NCBI GenBank assembly: GCA_944393215.1 | Contig: CALXZL010000002.1 | Span: 64,485 to 128,484, forward strand | DNA from: an uncultured Alphaproteobacteria bacterium | GTDB lineage: Bacteria > Pseudomonadota > Alphaproteobacteria > RF32 > CAG-239 | Reading direction: 5' to 3' | DNA: 64,000 nt | Part shown: one piece after another, positions 54,696-63,092 of the stretch | Numbering within the stretch: the stretch's first letter is position 1 | How the letters are laid out: each line of letters starts with the position of its first letter | Made by a program: the position numbers and the translations under genes | The notes under the pieces: generated by a model | Databases searched by the model: none | Told to the model about the DNA's origin: nothing | Seen by the model: the letters and a program-made list of their open reading frames with translations, nothing else

Positions 54696-54716
54696 AAAAC
54701 AATCTCCTAAAAAAAA

Positions 54717-54781
54717 ATCTCACTCAAGGGAGTGAGATAATTTAAAACAAAAAAAGAGCCTTCTAAAAAAGAAGGCTCTTT
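54717..54781. terminator. Two adjacent hairpins upstream of the tail module
   Basis: ATCTCACTC/GAGTGAGAT (54717-54740) lies in the leader of the tail gene. AAAGAGCCTTCT/AGAAGGCTCTTT (54752-54781) has T tracts on the minus strand, a terminator-like form. Confidence 0.55.
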
Positions 54782-54889
54782 CAAGATACACTTATTCCAA
54801 GTGATATAATCTGAATAACCTATAAAAAGACATTTGTCAAGGAATAAATTCCTAATGTGAATAAAATAAGATTAGAAAAAAAATAATGA

Positions 54890-54918
54890 TTGACAAACGA
54901 GATAATAGATATTATTAA
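54890..54918 (+). promoter_or_regulatory. Promoter of tRNA-Met
   Basis: TTGACA at 54890-54895, 17-nt spacer, TATTAA at 54913-54918, with tRNA-Met starting 16 nt later. Confidence 0.72.
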
Positions 54919-54933
54919 AGACATGAATTTGAT

Positions 54934-55009
54934 GGCGGGTTAGCTCAGTCGGTAGAGCGGAGGAATCATAATCCTTGTGTCGTGGGTTCGAATCCCTCAC
55001 CCGCTACCA
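54934..55009 (+). tRNA. tRNA-Met (CAT), elongator type
   Basis: GGCGGGT/ACCCGCT acceptor stem, anticodon loop ATCATAA giving CAT, encoded CCA. The D-arm TAGCTCAGTCGGTAGAGC and lack of the initiator C-A mismatch fit elongator Met; tRNA-Ile2 (lysidine) cannot be strictly excluded. Confidence 0.93.
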
Positions 55010-55240
55010 ACTAAAAAAGACAGTGCAAACTGTCTTTTTTCATTTTAAAGTTCCGTAGGGATTTGAACCCACGAGGCGTGGGTTTGAACCGCCGAAGGAA
55101 GGCAGACGGAAGTATGCCGGTTTTGCTTTGCAAAGCAAAATCCTTCAAGGTCGGCGTTAAGAAAACTTTTTATAAAAAAGTTTTTAGCCCATCCCTCACC
55201 CGCTACCAACCTAAAAAAGACAGTGGAAACTGTCTTTTTT
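54992..55240. repeat. Duplicated tRNA-Met 3' end plus terminator flanking a 150-bp hairpin insert
   Basis: A 49-bp segment at 54992-55040 (end of T-arm, acceptor, CCA and terminator) recurs at 55191-55240 with one insertion and one base change. Between them lie AACCCACG/CGTGGGTT (55066-55084), a 20-bp perfect palindrome (55121-55140) and AAAACTTTTT/AAAAAGTTTT (about 55163-55185). T-arm-like sequence also appears inverted at about 55055-55073. The layout resembles attL/attR with a tiny insert or a tRNA-end duplication. Bases 55241-55413 hold nothing recognised. Confidence 0.7.
55013..55040 (+). terminator. Terminator of tRNA-Met
   Basis: AAAAAAGACAGT/ACTGTCTTTTTT. A near-identical copy lies at 55213-55240. 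Confidence 0.85.
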
Positions 55241-55413
55241 TATTTTATAACATTGACGAAAAAAAAATACATTATATTACCAATAACAATGTCGCCGCCG
55301 TCGTGAAAACGGGACTTGGGAGCAGAGGCATAAGCCAAACTCTTATTCTGCCGATAGTAAGGCGCATAAGTAGTATCCTTTGTGTGCACAGCAGACCGTG
55401 TCCTGCGACATTA

Positions 55414-56286
55414 TTACAAACTTTCGGCACAAAGCAAAGCGCCTCCGATAATACCGGCATCATTTTCAAATTCAGCCTCCCGTAATACAATCTGAGCCGC
55501 AACAATAGCCGCATTAACGTTTTTTTCCATAAGCGGATAATTAATAAAATGCGCCATAGATCCCCCTAATAACACAATATCAGGATCAAAAATACTGGCA
55601 AAGATTCGCACTCCTGTTTCCACCATATTTTGCCAACGTTCAAATACGGCAATATCTTTATGATTATTTTCTTCCAAACCTTGAATAATATCATAACTTG
55701 TTTTGTTATCATCATTATATGCTTCTTTAGCATCCAGATTAAGGGCTGAACCGGACATATAAACTTCCAAACAATCATAATTACCACATCCGCAGCGACG
55801 ATGTTTATCTTGACGTACCGGAAAATGAGTTTCGCCGGCAGCTCCTGATTTTCCTTTTAAGAGTTTTCCGTCAACAACGATTCCCACACCGACACCGGTT
55901 CCCAAAGTAAGGAGGACCACATTATTCATATTTTTAGCATGACCGACCTTATATTCCGCCCACACGGCAGAATTAGCATCATTTTCCACAAAAACTTTTT
56001 TCTTAGATAAAGCTTGAAAGTCAACATCACCGTAACCCTCAGGCAAATTTCCGACCGAACCGGTAATCTTGGTATTTTGACTATCCACCGTACCGGCAGT
56101 AGATATGGCAACGGCATCAACTTCATCTTCATGCTGAGAAATAATCTTTTTCAACAGCGCCACAATAGCTTCTGTTGTCGCCGGAGTTGAAAATTTCACT
56201 GTTTTTGAGGCGAGTTCACCGTTCTCAAACACCAAAGCGAAAGCAATTTTTGTACCGCCGATATCAAAAGAAAGAATTTTTTTCAT
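55414..56286 (-). CDS. ROK-family sugar kinase
   Basis: 290 residues. N-terminal SFDIGGTKIAFAL (phosphate-1), ENDANSAVWAEY, TLGTGVGVGIVV, and the ROK zinc site in CGCGNYDCLEVY. Probably phosphorylates glucose, GlcNAc or ManNAc; proximity to nagA/nagB (4 kb away) suggests amino-sugar use (inference). GAAG-type site upstream. Confidence 0.9.
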   Translation of the reverse strand: MKKILSFDIGGTKIAFALVFENGELASKTVKFSTPATTEAIVALLKKIISQHEDEVDAVAISTAGTVDSQNTKITGSVGNLPEGYGDVDFQALSKKKVFVENDANSAVWAEYKVGHAKNMNNVVLLTLGTGVGVGIVVDGKLLKGKSGAAGETHFPVRQDKHRRCGCGNYDCLEVYMSGSALNLDAKEAYNDDNKTSYDIIQGLEENNHKDIAVFERWQNMVETGVRIFASIFDPDIVLLGGSMAHFINYPLMEKNVNAAIVAAQIVLREAEFENDAGIIGGALLCAESL

Positions 56287-56294
56287 TGCATCAC

Positions 56295-56558
56295 CTATTT
56301 ATCATCAATAATTTCATACTCTGCATCAATAATATTATGTTTGTTACGAGAAGTTGTTTTAGCGATTCTCACATTAACTGAAGCCTCTTGCTGATTGCGG
56401 CGAATTAAAGAGACAATAAAAGAAGCCAAACCTGAAACAGCAATAATAAGCAACAATACCGGTATTAAAATAGAAGCTAAATAAAACGCAAAGACTATCG
56501 CGAAAGCCCCTAAGGCGGACCAAAACACCAAGACCAACCAATCATTCAAATTTCTCAT
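56295..56558 (-). CDS. Small two-helix membrane protein, 87 aa
   Basis: Start MRNLNDW has GAGGTG 9 nt upstream; an upstream ATG contains that site. Two hydrophobic helices (about 9-30 and 32-52) and a cytosolic tail RRNQQEASVNVRIAK... ending in an acidic AEYEIIDDK. It lies 8 nt upstream of the ROK kinase gene, so they are likely co-transcribed. Function unknown. Confidence 0.65.
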   Translation of the reverse strand: MRNLNDWLVLVFWSALGAFAIVFAFYLASILIPVLLLIIAVSGLASFIVSLIRRNQQEASVNVRIAKTTSRNKHNIIDAEYEIIDDK

Positions 56559-56709
56559 AAAAAAACACCTCATGCGATAGTTACAAACATATAATAAAGA
56601 TAGTTATTTTTTTCCGAGCAATCAAGTAAAGAAAATTGAAAATTCATTGACAGAGGCAAAAAACGTGATAGTACCGAAATATAATTTTTATAAAGAGGAA
56701 AATAAAAAA

Positions 56710-57306
56710 ATGTTAGAAGAATTTAATTTACGCCAATTTTTAAGCGCCTTTGTTGTTTTGTTTGCAGTCATAGATGCCCCGGGTTCGATTCCTGTTATTT
56801 TAAAATTAAAACGCGGCGGCAAACAAATTCATGCCGAAAGAGCTGCAATTTTGTCATTAATCATGTTTTTAGGATTTTTTTACGTCGGAGAAGCTTTTTT
56901 AAATTTATTCAAATTAGATATTTCTTCCTTTGCGGTTGCCGGTTCTCTGATTATTTTCATCATGGCATTGGAAATGATTTTAGATATTGACATTTTTCAT
57001 GAACGTCCGGACATGCCCAAAGACGCCACCTTTATTCCGATAGTTTTTCCATTATTTGCCGGAGCCGGTGCTCTCACGACCTTACTTTCAATTCGAGCTC
57101 AGTTTTCAGACATAAATATTATAACGGCAATCGTTGCAAATATTATTGTCATTTACTGTGTGGTCAAAATGGCAAAGAAACTCAACGGTATCTTAGGTAA
57201 CGGCGTTATCTACATGATGCAAAAATTCTTTGGCATTATCTTACTGGCAATTTCGGTCAAACTATTTACCGCCAACATAACAATTTTATTAGAAAATCTG
57301 AAATAA
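56710..57306 (+). CDS. MarC-family integral membrane protein
   Basis: 198 residues with six membrane helices. FAVIDAPGSIPVILKL near the start, EMILDIDIFHE and FIPIVFPLFAGAGALTTLL match the MarC/UPF0056 family. Function unsettled; despite the name the family is not shown to give multiple antibiotic resistance. ATG 56710 has GAGGAAA upstream; an extension to 56647 starts with TTG and lacks a site. Confidence 0.9.
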   Translation: MLEEFNLRQFLSAFVVLFAVIDAPGSIPVILKLKRGGKQIHAERAAILSLIMFLGFFYVGEAFLNLFKLDISSFAVAGSLIIFIMALEMILDIDIFHERPDMPKDATFIPIVFPLFAGAGALTTLLSIRAQFSDINIITAIVANIIVIYCVVKMAKKLNGILGNGVIYMMQKFFGIILLAISVKLFTANITILLENLK

Positions 57307-57341
57307 AAAAAAGCCCTCGAAAAATTCCGAGGGCTTGTTTT
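57304..57341. terminator. Intrinsic terminator of marC
   Basis: AAGCCCTCG/CGAGGGCTT stem with AAAAATTC loop and T-rich 3' side. Confidence 0.85.
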
Positions 57342-57344
57342 TAT

Positions 57345-57478
57345 GATTCGAACGTAACACTACCTGCGTAAGCAGGTAGATGTAGACATACCTGCCCAGC
57401 CGTTAGGCTTGCGAAGCCTTTGGGCAGGGCGAACGTAGTTCGGAACAGGTAATACCACTTGCGTTAGCTAGTGGAAGT
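57345..57478. other. Multi-hairpin non-coding block before terC
   Basis: Four hairpins in tandem: CTACCTGC/GCAGGTAG with GTAA loop (57360-57379), CCTGCCCA/TGGGCAGG (57391-57428) enclosing AGGCTT/AAGCCT (57405-57419), CGAAC/GTTCG (57430-57442) and CCACT..GC/GC..AGTGG (57455-57474). It is GC-richer than neighbours and lies between the marC terminator and the terC stop. Could be a REP-like mosaic or a small structured RNA. Confidence 0.6.
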
Positions 57479-58441
57479 TTATTGTACCGACTTTCTGGTT
57501 TTGATTAACGATGCGGCAATTCCGATAAATAAAATCGAAAACGTTACGCAAAGCGAGTGCCAAGGCTGAATATTAACACCGCAATAAGGTAAGAAAATTT
57601 TCAACCCGATATAAATCAGAATAATCGACAAAGCCTGTTTCAAATATACAAACTTATGAACGGCAGCTTCCAACAAGAAGTATAATGCACGCAAGCCCAA
57701 AATAGCAAAGATATTGCTGGTATAAACAATAAACACATCTTGCGTAATCAAAAAGATTGCAGGAATACTGTCGAGAGCAAAAATCACATCCATGGTTTCA
57801 ATAATCAAAAGAGCAAAGAACAACGGAGTGATATAGTGTTTTCCGTTTTCTTTAACAAAGAAATGCTCGCCTCTGATTTCATGAGTAACATGGAAAAACT
57901 TGGAAAGAACGGCATAAAGTTTAGTATCTTTAAGCTCCTTTTTTTCTTCCTTTTCGGGGAGAACCATTTTGGCACCGGTATAAACAAGAAATGCCGAGAA
58001 AATATACAACACCCAGTGGAAGTTTGAGATAAGAGCTTCACCAAGAAAGATGAGTATGGCACGCATAATAAGTGCGCCTAAGATTCCCCAAAAAAGAACA
58101 CGGTGTTGATACATACGCGGCACACCGAGAGATGAAAAGATGATAGACATAATAAAGATATTATCCAAAGACAAACTTTTCTCGACCAAAAATCCGGTAA
58201 AGAAAAGCATACCTTTATCAACACCCTCTTCATACATTACAAAGACACCAAACAACAGCGCCGCCAAAATATAAATAATGCACAAGACAAGCGTATGCAT
58301 AAAGTTAGGGACTTCGTTTTTTCGGTTAAAGAACAATAAATCCCACAAAAGCAAAACAATAACGGCAATACCGAAAATCACCCACAGCCAAGACTCCGGC
58401 AACACCGGATGATTAGTAAAAAAATCTTGTAATTTTTCCAT
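57479..58441 (-). CDS. TerC/Alx-family membrane protein
   Basis: 320 residues, nine or so membrane helices. TerC signatures: ...KSLSLDNIFIMSIIFSSLGVP and FALLIIETMDVIFALDSIPAIF. Alx/TerC-type proteins are linked to Mn2+ export or metal homeostasis. It lies 14 nt downstream of eptA, so it is co-transcribed with it; a yybP-ykoY riboswitch is not possible in that gap. Confidence 0.92.
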   Translation of the reverse strand: MEKLQDFFTNHPVLPESWLWVIFGIAVIVLLLWDLLFFNRKNEVPNFMHTLVLCIIYILAALLFGVFVMYEEGVDKGMLFFTGFLVEKSLSLDNIFIMSIIFSSLGVPRMYQHRVLFWGILGALIMRAILIFLGEALISNFHWVLYIFSAFLVYTGAKMVLPEKEEKKELKDTKLYAVLSKFFHVTHEIRGEHFFVKENGKHYITPLFFALLIIETMDVIFALDSIPAIFLITQDVFIVYTSNIFAILGLRALYFLLEAAVHKFVYLKQALSIILIYIGLKIFLPYCGVNIQPWHSLCVTFSILFIGIAASLIKTRKSVQ

Positions 58442-58455
58442 AATATAATCCTAAA

Positions 58456-60081
58456 CTATTTTTGTTGACATGAGGCAAAAATATCATACTTAACATCATA
58501 AGCAGAAGTTTTTACCCCCATTAAACCGAGAAAAGAGTGAAATAAATTATCATGAGAAAATTCTTGAGATAATTTAGACTTCAAACAACTGCGGTTAATT
58601 TTAAAGGTTTGAGCAAATTCATCATTAAACCACACAAGCATCGGAACCTTAATTTGTTCTTCCGGTGCAATCATATAAGGAGCTGCATGGAGATAGATAT
58701 TATTTTCCCCGAGAGATTCACCATGATCGGAGACATAGAGCATAAAAGTATTATACTTAGAGCTCAAAGTCTGAAGCTTTTGGATAAGATCAGCCAAATT
58801 TTGGCTGGTATAATAAATGGTATTATCATAGACATTGGTAATTTCTTCACGAGAACACTTATCCAAACGCTCGGTTGCACAATTAGGCACAAATTTTTCG
58901 GCAGATTTCGGATAGCGTTTATAATAAGTCGGACCATGGCTTCCGAGCTGGTGCAAGACCACAAACATATCCCGATTTTCCAGAGACACACGTTCGGCAA
59001 AACCGTCAATAAGAATATCATCAAAGCAAGTATTTTTTTTACAAAGCATTTGAGATTCGACGCGAGAACAAATTCCTTTACATCCGGTAACATTACCGCG
59101 CCACCATACTTTATAACCGGCACGTTGTACAACATCGAGCAAATTTTCGCTATATTCGGATTCAGACTTATCAAAATCCTTACGTCCGTCAGCTGAAAAC
59201 ATACAAGGAAGAGAAACAGCAGTAGAAGTTCCGCAAGATGCAACATTTTGAAAACTAAATAAATTTGTTTCAAAAGGCATCAGCGGTTCGTTAGTAGGTT
59301 TTTCATAACCATTTAAAGAAAAATTAGCAGCACGAGCCGTTTCACCGACCACAAAGACAAAAAGATTGGGCTTAGCATTATTATTCCAATAAGGAGACAA
59401 AGTAGCATCGGCACCAATTTTAATAAGTTCCTTAGGGCGCGATTTCAACATTTTTTTAGAAACGGAAATCACGGCACTGACATAATTAACCGGAACCAAA
59501 AGATATTTGATTGGCTTATTATTGCGCAAAAACTGCGCAGTTTCTTTATATCCTGAGGCAATAATGGCAGCAGAAACAAGAACAGCAACCAAAATAACGA
59601 CCAATTTTTTAACCACCTCGCGCCCAAAGGAGGAATAACGGATCTCTGTTTTATAAATGATCCAAGACGGTAAAACCGCCAAAAATAAAAACATCAGAAG
59701 CATGTCCCAATTAAGCAGAGCCAAAGCTTCTTGAACATCTGTTTCCAACACATTTAAGAGCATCACCTTATCAAATGCCACATGATAAACATACATAAAA
59801 TAAAAAACAGAGGCATTAAGGATAGTGAAAATGATTGCCAAAGGTTTTGTCGTATGTTTCCAAAACAACAAAGCGCAAGCCACATTCATCAACAAAAACA
59901 GAACCAAAATAAGCAAAGAAACAAAAGTTGAGCTGGGATAAATATCCCAAAGTTTTTCAAAAAAGATTTTATTATAAACAAACAACGTGAACAAAGAAAA
60001 CACGGCATTAAAAACAACCGAATTTGTCTGCCAAAAAAACTTTTGAGAAAACAGGGTTGATAATTTAGAAAAAAAGCGCAT
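58456..60081 (-). CDS. eptA: Phosphoethanolamine transferase (EptA type)
   Basis: 541 residues. Five membrane helices (about 1-175) and a periplasmic sulfatase-fold domain. Catalytic Thr in SCGTSTAVSLPCMFS and metal residues in VGETARAANFSLNGY (Glu), LHQLGSHGPTYYKRYP and YVSDHGESLGEN. Adds phosphoethanolamine to lipid A, which usually lowers sensitivity to cationic peptides. First gene of an eptA-terC unit, divergent from nagA. Confidence 0.94.
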   Translation of the reverse strand: MRFFSKLSTLFSQKFFWQTNSVVFNAVFSLFTLFVYNKIFFEKLWDIYPSSTFVSLLILVLFLLMNVACALLFWKHTTKPLAIIFTILNASVFYFMYVYHVAFDKVMLLNVLETDVQEALALLNWDMLLMFLFLAVLPSWIIYKTEIRYSSFGREVVKKLVVILVAVLVSAAIIASGYKETAQFLRNNKPIKYLLVPVNYVSAVISVSKKMLKSRPKELIKIGADATLSPYWNNNAKPNLFVFVVGETARAANFSLNGYEKPTNEPLMPFETNLFSFQNVASCGTSTAVSLPCMFSADGRKDFDKSESEYSENLLDVVQRAGYKVWWRGNVTGCKGICSRVESQMLCKKNTCFDDILIDGFAERVSLENRDMFVVLHQLGSHGPTYYKRYPKSAEKFVPNCATERLDKCSREEITNVYDNTIYYTSQNLADLIQKLQTLSSKYNTFMLYVSDHGESLGENNIYLHAAPYMIAPEEQIKVPMLVWFNDEFAQTFKINRSCLKSKLSQEFSHDNLFHSFLGLMGVKTSAYDVKYDIFASCQQK

Positions 60082-60223
60082 TTTTCAATCCTTAAGAAAT
60101 TTATCTTTTCAAAAGATACAAGATGTGTATAATAAGTGTACAAAAACTTTTGATTTATACACTATCTTTACTTTTTGTTTTTAGAATATTGCCAATATAA
60201 AACAAAACTTAAGGAACGCTTAA

Positions 60224-61393
60224 ATGGACAGTGGAATATGTCTTCACAATGCAACAGTCTTGACCGGATTTTCGGTCATGGAGAATTGTGCGGTTTATAT
60301 AAAAAACAATAAGATAGCAGATGTTTTCAGCGAAAAACGTTTTCTTGAAAAGAAATTTTCCCCCAAAGTTCAAATCATCAATGTCAACGGTTCATATATT
60401 GCTCCCGGGTTAATTGACACTCACATCCATGGGATTGGAGGATTCGGAACGGATGACGGCATGGCGGATTCGATATTAAAGATGTCGGAAATTTTACCCA
60501 AATATGGCGTAACATCATTTATTCCGACACTATATGCCGCCAAAGAAGAAGAGATGCTCAAAAATATCAAAGCCGTGGTAAAAGCCATTGGCAAAGAAAA
60601 AGGAGCCCATATATTAGGGATGCATTTGGAGGGACCTTTCATATCCAAAGAGCGTTTGGGGGTTCAACCGGAAGATGCGGTCAGTCCGGTCAGCATAGAA
60701 TTAATGGAAAAATTTTACAAAGCTGCCAAAGGACATATCATCAACATGACGGTTGCTCCGGAATTAAAAAACATGCGGAGTTTAGCCTTATGGTGCATTT
60801 CCAAAGGTATTATCCTACAAGCCGGGCACACCAACGCCACTTATGCCCAAATGGTTGAAGGCATGCAAGCAAGAATAATGCACATCACGCATTTGTTCAA
60901 TGCCATGAGCCGCATGCATCATCGCGATCCAGGGGCGGTAGGAGCAGTATTTATTCATCCGGAAATGTCGTGTGAATTTATTGCCGACGGAATTCATATT
61001 GATGCCAATCTGATAAAACTTCTGTTTCAGTTCAAACCGCTTGATAAGTTGGTAATGGTTACCGATTCGCTCAAACCGACCAAACAACGCGCCAAAGTTT
61101 TATATGCCAACAATGAAGAAGTATATTTGAACAAATGTTTTTACAGAAAAAGCGATGATGTGATAGCGGGTTCGGCAATGACCATGATAGACGGTGTAAA
61201 AAATTTGGTTGATTGGGGCTTAAACTTAGAACAAGCCATAAGAGTATCATCACCGAGTCCGGCAGAAATATTAAAAATTCAAAACAAAGGGTATGTTGCC
61301 CCCGGTTATGATGCCGATTTGATTATTTTTAATGAAGATTTCGGTAAAATCAACGCCATAATAGATGGAAAACTTTATAAGGGAGAAAAGTAA
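60224..61393 (+). CDS. nagA: N-acetylglucosamine-6-phosphate deacetylase
   Basis: Deacetylates GlcNAc-6-P to GlcN-6-P. 389 residues, amidohydrolase fold: DTHIHGIGG (about 67-75), [42 protein letters not shown], and VTDSLKPT (catalytic Asp). AAGGAACG upstream of ATG. One-base overlap with nagB (TAATG). Confidence 0.95.
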   Translation: MDSGICLHNATVLTGFSVMENCAVYIKNNKIADVFSEKRFLEKKFSPKVQIINVNGSYIAPGLIDTHIHGIGGFGTDDGMADSILKMSEILPKYGVTSFIPTLYAAKEEEMLKNIKAVVKAIGKEKGAHILGMHLEGPFISKERLGVQPEDAVSPVSIELMEKFYKAAKGHIINMTVAPELKNMRSLALWCISKGIILQAGHTNATYAQMVEGMQARIMHITHLFNAMSRMHHRDPGAVGAVFIHPEMSCEFIADGIHIDANLIKLLFQFKPLDKLVMVTDSLKPTKQRAKVLYANNEEVYLNKCFYRKSDDVIAGSAMTMIDGVKNLVDWGLNLEQAIRVSSPSPAEILKIQNKGYVAPGYDADLIIFNEDFGKINAIIDGKLYKGEK

Positions 61394-62190
61394 TGCGAGT
61401 CATCATCAAAAAAAGCTACGACGAATGTGCCAAATGGACAGCCAATTATATTGCAGATAAAATAAAACGCTTTCGCCCAACGGCAGACAAGCCCTTTGTT
61501 TTGGGTTTGCCGACAGGTTCAACTCCTTTGGGTGTATATAAAGAACTGATTGAAATATTCAAAAAAGGCAAAGTTTCCTTTGCCAATGTAATCACGTTTA
61601 ATATGGATGAATATATCGGGCTTGATGCCAAACATCCGCAAAGCTATCACTATTTTATGTGGGAAAATTTCTTTTCACACATTGATATCAAAAAAGCCAA
61701 TGTTCACATTTTGGATGGTATGACCAAAAACTATGCCAAAGAATGTCAAGATTATGAAGATGCCATCAAAAGCTATGGCAAAATTCATCTATTTTTAGGC
61801 GGTGTCGGCTCAGACGGACATATTGCCTTCAATGAACCCGGTTCATCATTAAGCTCACGCACACGTATCAAAACCCTGACACAAGAAACCATTAAAGCCA
61901 ATTCCCGCTTTTTTGAAAATGACATCAACAAAGTCCCCGGCACGGCATTAACGGTAGGTATCGGAACAATCATGGATGCGGAAGAAGTCTTAATCATGGC
62001 AACAGGCTCCAACAAAGCCCGAGCTTTACATCATGCCATTGAGGGCAGCATCAATCACATGTGGCCGGTCAGCATTGTACAAATGCATCAACACGGAATT
62101 ATTGTCTGTGATGATGACGCCACCAGCGAGCTGAAAGCTGATACGGTCAAATATTTCAAAGAGATTGAAGGCTCCAAAATGAGAAAATAG
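61393..62190 (+). CDS. nagB: Glucosamine-6-phosphate deaminase
   Basis: Converts GlcN-6-P to fructose-6-P and ammonia. 265 residues. [15 protein letters not shown] (phosphate loop), FNMDEYIGL (catalytic Asp), [17 protein letters not shown] and the C-terminal [17 protein letters not shown]. It ends in TAG and a terminator. Confidence 0.96.
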   Translation: MRVIIKKSYDECAKWTANYIADKIKRFRPTADKPFVLGLPTGSTPLGVYKELIEIFKKGKVSFANVITFNMDEYIGLDAKHPQSYHYFMWENFFSHIDIKKANVHILDGMTKNYAKECQDYEDAIKSYGKIHLFLGGVGSDGHIAFNEPGSSLSSRTRIKTLTQETIKANSRFFENDINKVPGTALTVGIGTIMDAEEVLIMATGSNKARALHHAIEGSINHMWPVSIVQMHQHGIIVCDDDATSELKADTVKYFKEIEGSKMRK

Positions 62191-62206
62191 TTTTGAATAT
62201 AAGACA

Positions 62207-62241
62207 AAAAGAAAAAGCTCTCGATTTCGAGAGCTTTTTTT
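62207..62241. terminator. Intrinsic terminator of nagAB
   Basis: AAAAAGCTCTCGA/TCGAGAGCTTTTT-type stem with T6, between nagB and the SIMPL gene. Confidence 0.85.
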
Positions 62242-62250
62242 ATAAAACGC

Positions 62251-63081
62251 TTATTTCAACCAATATTCAATGGTAGAAACAACTCTGACTTTCTTCTCAA
62301 TTTGCGAAGCTTCGGAAACACCGGCTGTTTGCTCGGAGGGCAAAATTGAAAAGACGCCTTGATTGGCATATTTAATCTTACCGACGGTAGAATTTGAGCT
62401 TTTGGCAAATTCTTGTGCCGAAGCTTCAGCATTTTTGGTCGCTTCTTCAAGCATTTTGGGTTTAATGTCATTAAGTTTGGTAAACACATAAGAAACCGGT
62501 GTGCCGTATTGATTTTCAAAAACAATGCCCTGAGCAATCAAATCTCCGGTTTTACCTAAACTATTTGCCACCAAATCCACCTTTTGCGAACGAACGGTAA
62601 TGGTTTGATTCAAAATGTAGCGAGATGTTGCCGCCCCTTCATTACGGTAAGGATTAGCCATCAAGTCGTTGGTGTTGATTGATTCAACAATGATTTCTTC
62701 ATCGCTAAAGCCTTGTTGTTTTAAGAAGGAAACAATGGTCTGTGCTTTTTGCGCAATTTCTTGTTGTGCAATCGACAAATCATTGTTGGTAACCACAAAT
62801 TTCAAATCCCAAACTGCCAAATCGGCACGTACCGGCATTTCCGACAAACCTTTAACCGTCACAAAGTTTGCGTTCAGTTTGGTTTGATAGTAATAATACC
62901 CGGGAAAAAAGCCACCGGCGCACAAACCGGCCCCGATAAGCAAAGCCGAAAAAACGCGAGAAAAACCTTTACCGCCGCATTTGCATTTTTTTCCGCAAGA
63001 ACATCCGCAAGTGCAAGGTTTGCCTTCATTACATCCGCAAGTGCAGTCCGGACCGCAAGAACAAGTCTTTTTATCTTCCAT
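62251..63081 (-). CDS. SIMPL-domain (DUF541) protein with Cys-rich metallothionein-like N-terminus
   Basis: 276 residues. Eleven Cys lie in the first 36 residues in CxC and CxxxC clusters (CSCGPDCTCGCNEGKPC...), followed by one membrane helix (about 42-66) and then a SIMPL/DUF541 domain (about 72-276: VKGLSEMPVRADLAVWDLKFVV, KMLEEATKNAEASAQEFAKSSNSTVGKI, VVSTIEYWLK). SIMPL domains are usually periplasmic. The Cys head would then face the cytoplasm and could bind metal (inference). Function unknown. Confidence 0.85.
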   Translation of the reverse strand: MEDKKTCSCGPDCTCGCNEGKPCTCGCSCGKKCKCGGKGFSRVFSALLIGAGLCAGGFFPGYYYYQTKLNANFVTVKGLSEMPVRADLAVWDLKFVVTNNDLSIAQQEIAQKAQTIVSFLKQQGFSDEEIIVESINTNDLMANPYRNEGAATSRYILNQTITVRSQKVDLVANSLGKTGDLIAQGIVFENQYGTPVSYVFTKLNDIKPKMLEEATKNAEASAQEFAKSSNSTVGKIKYANQGVFSILPSEQTAGVSEASQIEKKVRVVSTIEYWLK

Positions 63082-63092
63082 AATTTTCTCCT

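Noticed and set aside
54934-55009. Initiator tRNA-fMet
   Set aside because: The acceptor stem begins with a G-U pair rather than the C-A mismatch of initiators, and the three G-C pairs in the anticodon stem are lacking.
55063-55485. 140-codon plus-strand frame across the tRNA-Met repeat
   Set aside because: It covers hairpins and antisense of the ROK kinase 3' end; no ribosome site or sensible protein composition.
58442-58455. yybP-ykoY-type manganese riboswitch before terC
   Set aside because: Only 14 nt separate eptA and terC, too short for the aptamer.
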